Assembly: GCA_022866185.1 (NCBI GenBank)
Contig: JALHUG010000186.1
Span: 1-9,577 of the forward strand
Direction of reading: 5' to 3'
Source of the DNA: Dehalococcoidia bacterium
Lineage (GTDB): Bacteria > Chloroflexota > Dehalococcoidia > SM23-28-2
Length of the DNA stretch: 9,577 bases
This document shows, piece by piece, positions 6,644-9,577 of the stretch (position 1 is its first letter; each line of letters begins with the position of its first letter). The notes under the pieces were generated by a model. It did no database searches and was not told where the DNA came from. It saw only the letters and a list, made by a program, of their open reading frames with translations. The translations under genes were made by a program, and so were the position numbers.

Positions 6644-6661
6644 CCAAATACCTGTGTTTGG
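6644..6661. promoter_or_regulatory. 18-bp operator-like palindrome overlapping the promoter
   Basis: CCAAATAC-CT-GTGTTTGG pairs at 7 of 8 positions, and the eighth is T opposite G. Its right half overlaps the extended -10, so a bound protein would block RNA polymerase. Its left half shares bases with the right arm of the 6594-6648 inverted repeat. Confidence 0.4.
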
Positions 6662-6667
6662 TATGAT
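6659..6667 (+). promoter_or_regulatory. Extended -10 promoter for the dsrE-like/fdnG unit
   Basis: TGGTATGAT contains an extended -10 (TGn) joined to TATGAT, 5 of 6 to consensus. The hexamer 17 bp upstream (TAGTGC) is not a -35. The predicted start is near 6674, leaving an ~80-base leader before the ATG at 6754. Confidence 0.5.
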
Positions 6668-6753
6668 CCAGCGAAGATTGGCCGAGGGGAATCTCGGCTT
6701 GCCTTTACTTTGGATTGAGAGTTTGGTGGAGGCTGAGGAGAAGGAAGGTGTCT

Positions 6754-7122
6754 ATGGCAACCATCACTGTTGCGGTAGGCGATCCGCCCTATGGAAAACA
6801 ACGAGTCTACACTGCTCTCCGGTTTTCGCTGGTGGCTCTTCACGGAGGGCACCAGGTGAACCTGTTTCTGTTCGAAGACGCTGTGTTTGCGGCCAAGAGT
6901 GGGCAGAAGCCGCCGGAGATGCCCGTCGGTGAGGCAGGCATGCCCAACTGTGAGCAACTACTGGCGGCGGCGATGCAAGAAGGGTTGACGGTCAAGGCCT
7001 GCCGGGTCTGCTCGGCGGAGCGAGGCCTTTGTGCGGAGGAGATGGTGGCAGGCGTGGAGAGCGCCTCTATGCTTGACCTAGTAGATTGGGTAGTGCAGAG
7101 TGATAGGACTGTCTTTTTCTGA
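6754..7122 (+). CDS. DsrE/DsrF-like family protein (putative sulfur carrier)
   Basis: 122 residues. The fold family (DsrE/DsrF/TusD-like) carries sulfur as persulfide on a conserved cysteine in sulfur-relay pathways. Seen: beta-strand start TITVAVGDPPYG, YTALRFSLVALHGGHQVNLFLFEDAVF (19-45, typical of the family), and the Cys region LTVKACRVCSAERGL (78-92) with Cys83 and Cys86, plus Cys66 and Cys93. ATG 6754 is chosen over the in-frame TTG at 6715 because AAGGAAGG ends five bases before it. The gene lies 96 bp before the formate dehydrogenase gene on the same strand. Formate dehydrogenases need a sulfido ligand on Mo/W, delivered in E. coli from IscS through FdhD, so a sulfur-transfer job for that enzyme is attractive but is inference only. 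No membrane segment. Confidence 0.8.
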   Translation: MATITVAVGDPPYGKQRVYTALRFSLVALHGGHQVNLFLFEDAVFAAKSGQKPPEMPVGEAGMPNCEQLLAAAMQEGLTVKACRVCSAERGLCAEEMVAGVESASMLDLVDWVVQSDRTVFF

Positions 7123-7190
7123 TCGCCAGCCGCTCATCGAAGGGGGAGACGCCTTGTGGCCGCCATCCGCTGACACAGCGCTTGTCTGTT

Positions 7191-7204
7191 TGGGCTTCCG
7201 CCCA
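7191..7204 (+). other. Small stem-loop touching the fdnG ribosome binding site
   Basis: TGGGC (7191-7195), loop TTCC, GCCCA (7200-7204). The last paired base is the first A of AGGAGG (7204-7209), nine bases before ATG 7219. It could expose the ribosome site cleanly or modulate its access; 5 bp only. Confidence 0.35.
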
Positions 7205-7218
7205 GGAGGTCGAGTTTT

Positions 7219-9577
7219 ATGACCAAGCTGAGCCGAAGACATTTTCTTGTGCTCTGCGCTGCGACCAACGCCGGTCTCCTCCTGCCGACCGGCTCGGCTG
7301 CCGCCAAGGCGTTGGCCGATTCCCCTCTGCACAAGAAGGTTGGCGAATCGCATACCATCTGCCCCTACTGCTCCTGCGGCTGTGGTCTGGTCATCGCCAC
7401 CGATGAGAATGGCCATATCACCAACGCCGAGGGCGACCCCGATCACATCACCAACCGCGGCGCCCTCGACCCCAAGTCTGTGGCCGTGCCCCAGCTCTCT
7501 AACAGCCCCCTGCGCCTGCACAAGGTGATGTACCGCGCCGCAGGCTCGGCGGAGTGGGAGGAGAAAACGTGGGAGTGGGCCGCGGCCGAGATCGCCCAGC
7601 GGATCAAGAAGGTGCGCGATGACACCTTCGTCACCACCGTCAAGGTCGACAGCAAGGACGTGACGGTCAATCGCACTGAGGGCCTGGCGTGGCTGGGTGG
7701 CGCTGCCAACAACAGCGAGGACTGCTACCTGGCCTCGAAGCTGATGCGATCTCTCGGGGTGGTGTATTTAGAGCATCAAGCCCGCATATGACACTCCCCC
7801 TCGGTGGCCGGTCTCGGCCCCACATACGGTCGCGGTGCGATGACCAATGACTGGACTGACATCAAGAACTCCGACTGCATCCTGGTTCTTGGCGCCAACC
7901 CTGCCGAGAACCATCCAGCGTCCATGGCCTGGCTCAACCAGGCGCGGGACAAGAACAATGCCAAGCTCATCGTTGTCGATCCTCGATTCACCCGCACAGC
8001 CGCCACCTCCGATCTGTACACTCGCCTGCGCTCAGGCACTGACATCGTTTTCTTGGGCGGGCTGATCAACTACACGCTGCAGAACAAGCTCTACAACGAG
8101 GAGTACGTCAAGTACTACACCAACGCCCTCACCCTGATCCAACCGAGCTTCCAAGGCCCGTCCGACCTCGATGGCCTTTTCTCTGGCTATGACGCTGGGA
8201 AGAGATCGTATGACACGACGTCGTGGCAGTATCAGACCGAGAAGCAGACGGTCTCAGTCACGGAGAAGGATCCTGTTACCGGCGCAGACGTAACGACCCA
8301 GAAGGAAGTGTCCGTCGCCAAGCAGGCCACAAGCCTCGACGACCCCAACTGCGTCTTCGCCCACTTGAAGAAGCACTACGCTCGCTACACGCCCGAGGTG
8401 GTCGAGCAGGTGTGCGGCACGCCCAAAGACAAGTTCCTCCAGGTGGCGCAACTGTTCTGCGCCACAGGCGCCCCGGACAAGTCCGGCACTATCATGTACG
8501 CCATGGGCCAGACGCAGCACACCGTGGGCACCCAGAACGTGCGATCCACTGCTATGCTCCAGCTTCTCCTGGGCAACATCGGCCTCCCGGGTGGCGGCGT
8601 CAACGCCCTGCGGGGCGAGTCCAACGTCCAGGGTTCGACCGACATGGCCCTCTTGTTCGGCGATCTTCCCGGCTACCTGGGCTGCCCTACTGATAGGCAA
8701 CCCGACCTCAACACCTACAACACCAAGTTCGATACGACCAGCTACTGGGTCAACGGGCCGCGCTTCTTCAAGACCCTGACGAAGGCCTGGTTCGGCGCTG
8801 CGGCGACCAAAGACAACGACTACGCCTATAACTACATTCCCAAGACCAGCGGCAACTATTCCTGGATCAGCCTGTTTGAGGCGATGTACGCGGGCAAGAT
8901 CAAGGGCTTGATCTGCATGGGCCAGAACCCGGCCGTGGGTGGGCCTAACGCCCGCTTCGAGCGCAAGGCGATGGAGAACCTTGACTGGCTGGTGGCCCTG
9001 GACCTGTTCGAGACCGAGACGGCTCAGTTCTGGAAAGGGCCCGGTGTCCAGCCCGCTGATATCAAGACCGAGGTGTTCCTGCTGCCGGCGGCCGATGCGC
9101 TGGAGAAGGCGGGCAGCATCGTCACCAGCGGCCGCCGCAGCCAGTGGCGGCCCCAGGTGGCAGCGACGCCCGGCGAAGCCAAGCCCGACACCTGGATCCT
9201 CGACCGGTTGGTCAAGGCCATCAAGAACGTCTACAAGGATTCGACCGATGCCAAGGATCGCCCCATCCTCGACCTGGTCTGGGACTACGGCGATGAGGTG
9301 GATGTGGAGCTTGTCGCCCGCGAGATCAATGGCTATGCCCTGGCGGATGTAAAGGATGCGAGCGGCAAGGTGCTGGTGAATGCGGGCGAGGTCATCCCCG
9401 GCTTCGCCACCATCGCCTCCGCCGCCGATCCGGCGACCATCGCCTGCGGCAACTGGCTGTTCGGCGGCTACTTCGCCCCAGCCGATGACGGCACCGGTGT
9501 CAGCATGCCGGCGGTGAAGCGACGGGGGCAGAAGGACCCCGGTGACTACGGCTTCTACCCCTACTGGGGCTTCACCT
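7219..9577 (+). CDS. fdnG: Selenocysteine-containing formate dehydrogenase, catalytic (alpha) subunit, Tat-exported (3' truncated by window edge)
   Basis: 786 codons are visible in one frame, counting TGA 7789-7791 as selenocysteine 191; E. coli FdnG has 1015 residues, so about 200 are missing at the right. It is the Mo/W-bis-MGD subunit oxidising formate to CO2. A twin-arginine signal (LSRRHFLVL, RR at 6-7) predicts export folded. The cubane motif starts CPYCSCGCG (Cys48, 51, 55), but the fourth ligand is Asp84 (RGALDPK where FdnG has RGALCPK), and Cys53 is extra. The active site HQARIU-HSPSVAG and GRGAMTN then follows FdnG closely: DPRFTRTA, RSGTDI, DGLFSGYDA, TQHTVG, LLLGNIGLPGGGVNALRG, GQNPA, IKTEVF. 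An insertion of roughly 14 residues lies after DTTSWQY. Start: AGGAGG 7204-7209, nine bases before ATG. Beta and gamma subunits would be expected downstream. Co-transcribed with the dsrE-like gene by spacing. Confidence 0.95.
7789..7821 (+). promoter_or_regulatory. UGA selenocysteine codon with adjacent bacterial SECIS hairpin
   Basis: After TGA 7789-7791 the mRNA can fold as G7803-C7821 and G7804-C7820, bulged T7805, then G7806-C7819, G7807-C7818, C7808-G7817, C7809-G7816, G7810-C7815, with loop GTCT (7811-7814). The E. coli fdhF SECIS has its GGUCU motif 18 bases after UGA and a bulged U at position 17; both are at the same positions here (GGTCT 7810-7814, T7805). Codons in the hairpin still encode the conserved HSPSVAGLGPT region. 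This directs SelB-mediated selenocysteine insertion. Confidence 0.9.

Larger units (their letters stand above)
6435..6753. other. Divergent intergenic regulatory region between amidase and dsrE-like gene
   Basis: This 319-bp gap has no convincing gene. Its left half (to about 6560) is GC-rich and carries the amidase promoter. Its right half (about 6560-6720) is visibly richer in A and T and carries the promoter and operator-like sites listed separately. An inverted repeat TTTGGCACTA (6594-6603) / TAGTGCCAAA (6639-6648), perfect over 10 bp with a 35-bp spacer, spans the likely binding region. Confidence 0.6.

Noticed and set aside
7123..7218. Moco-type riboswitch before the formate dehydrogenase
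   Set aside because: I see only a 5-bp hairpin next to the ribosome site and none of the conserved core I would expect.
7789..7791. Stop codon making the formate dehydrogenase a pseudogene or two genes
   Set aside because: Homology to FdnG continues in the same frame, the UGA is at the family's Sec position and a well-formed SECIS follows.

Overview
The window looks like a piece of a GC-rich, anaerobic bacterial chromosome. The gene set (a 4-hydroxybutyryl-CoA dehydratase-type enzyme, two flavin-dependent NPD-family oxidoreductases, an amidase, a Tat-exported selenocysteine formate dehydrogenase) would fit an anaerobic or facultative Chloroflexota/Dehalococcoidia-like lineage. That assignment is an inference from gene content and base composition; there is no rRNA or other marker here.

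Layout. Positions 1-968 (+) hold the 3' two thirds of an abfD-like dehydratase. A structured intergenic region follows (969-1276) with a GC-rich hairpin, a 12-bp palindrome and a 125-bp imperfect palindrome (1108-1232) containing three stem-loops. Next is NPD-family gene 1 (1277-2332, +). A 26-bp exact copy of the abfD 3' tail lies just after it (2364-2389), so the palindrome and NPD gene 1 are bracketed by direct repeats. A second, diverged NPD paralogue (2442-3413, -) faces it. A membrane-anchored protein of unknown function (3547-4260, +) diverges from NPD gene 2 and converges on a two-gene minus-strand unit: amidase (6434 to 5010) followed by a UPF0173 metallo-beta-lactamase-fold hydrolase (4936 to 4283).

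The right end is a respiratory module on the + strand: a small DsrE-like sulfur-carrier protein (6754-7122), then a formate dehydrogenase catalytic subunit (7219 to beyond 9577). The latter is interrupted on paper by an in-frame TGA at 7789-7791. That TGA is read as selenocysteine: it sits in the expected family motif, homology continues in the same frame, and a bacterial SECIS hairpin follows with its GGTCT loop motif at the same distance from the UGA as in E. coli fdhF. The 319-bp divergent region between amidase and the dsrE-like gene is comparatively AT-rich and holds an extended -10 promoter, a CRP/FNR-family-like site and overlapping inverted repeats, which suggests a regulated promoter for the dsrE-fdnG pair.

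Most notable points: the selenoprotein that an ordinary gene caller would split; an Asp in place of the fourth cubane cysteine of that enzyme; the 125-bp element whose two side hairpins differ by compensatory changes; and the direct repeat derived from a gene's 3' end. I found no CRISPR array, tRNA, rRNA or recognisable transposase.
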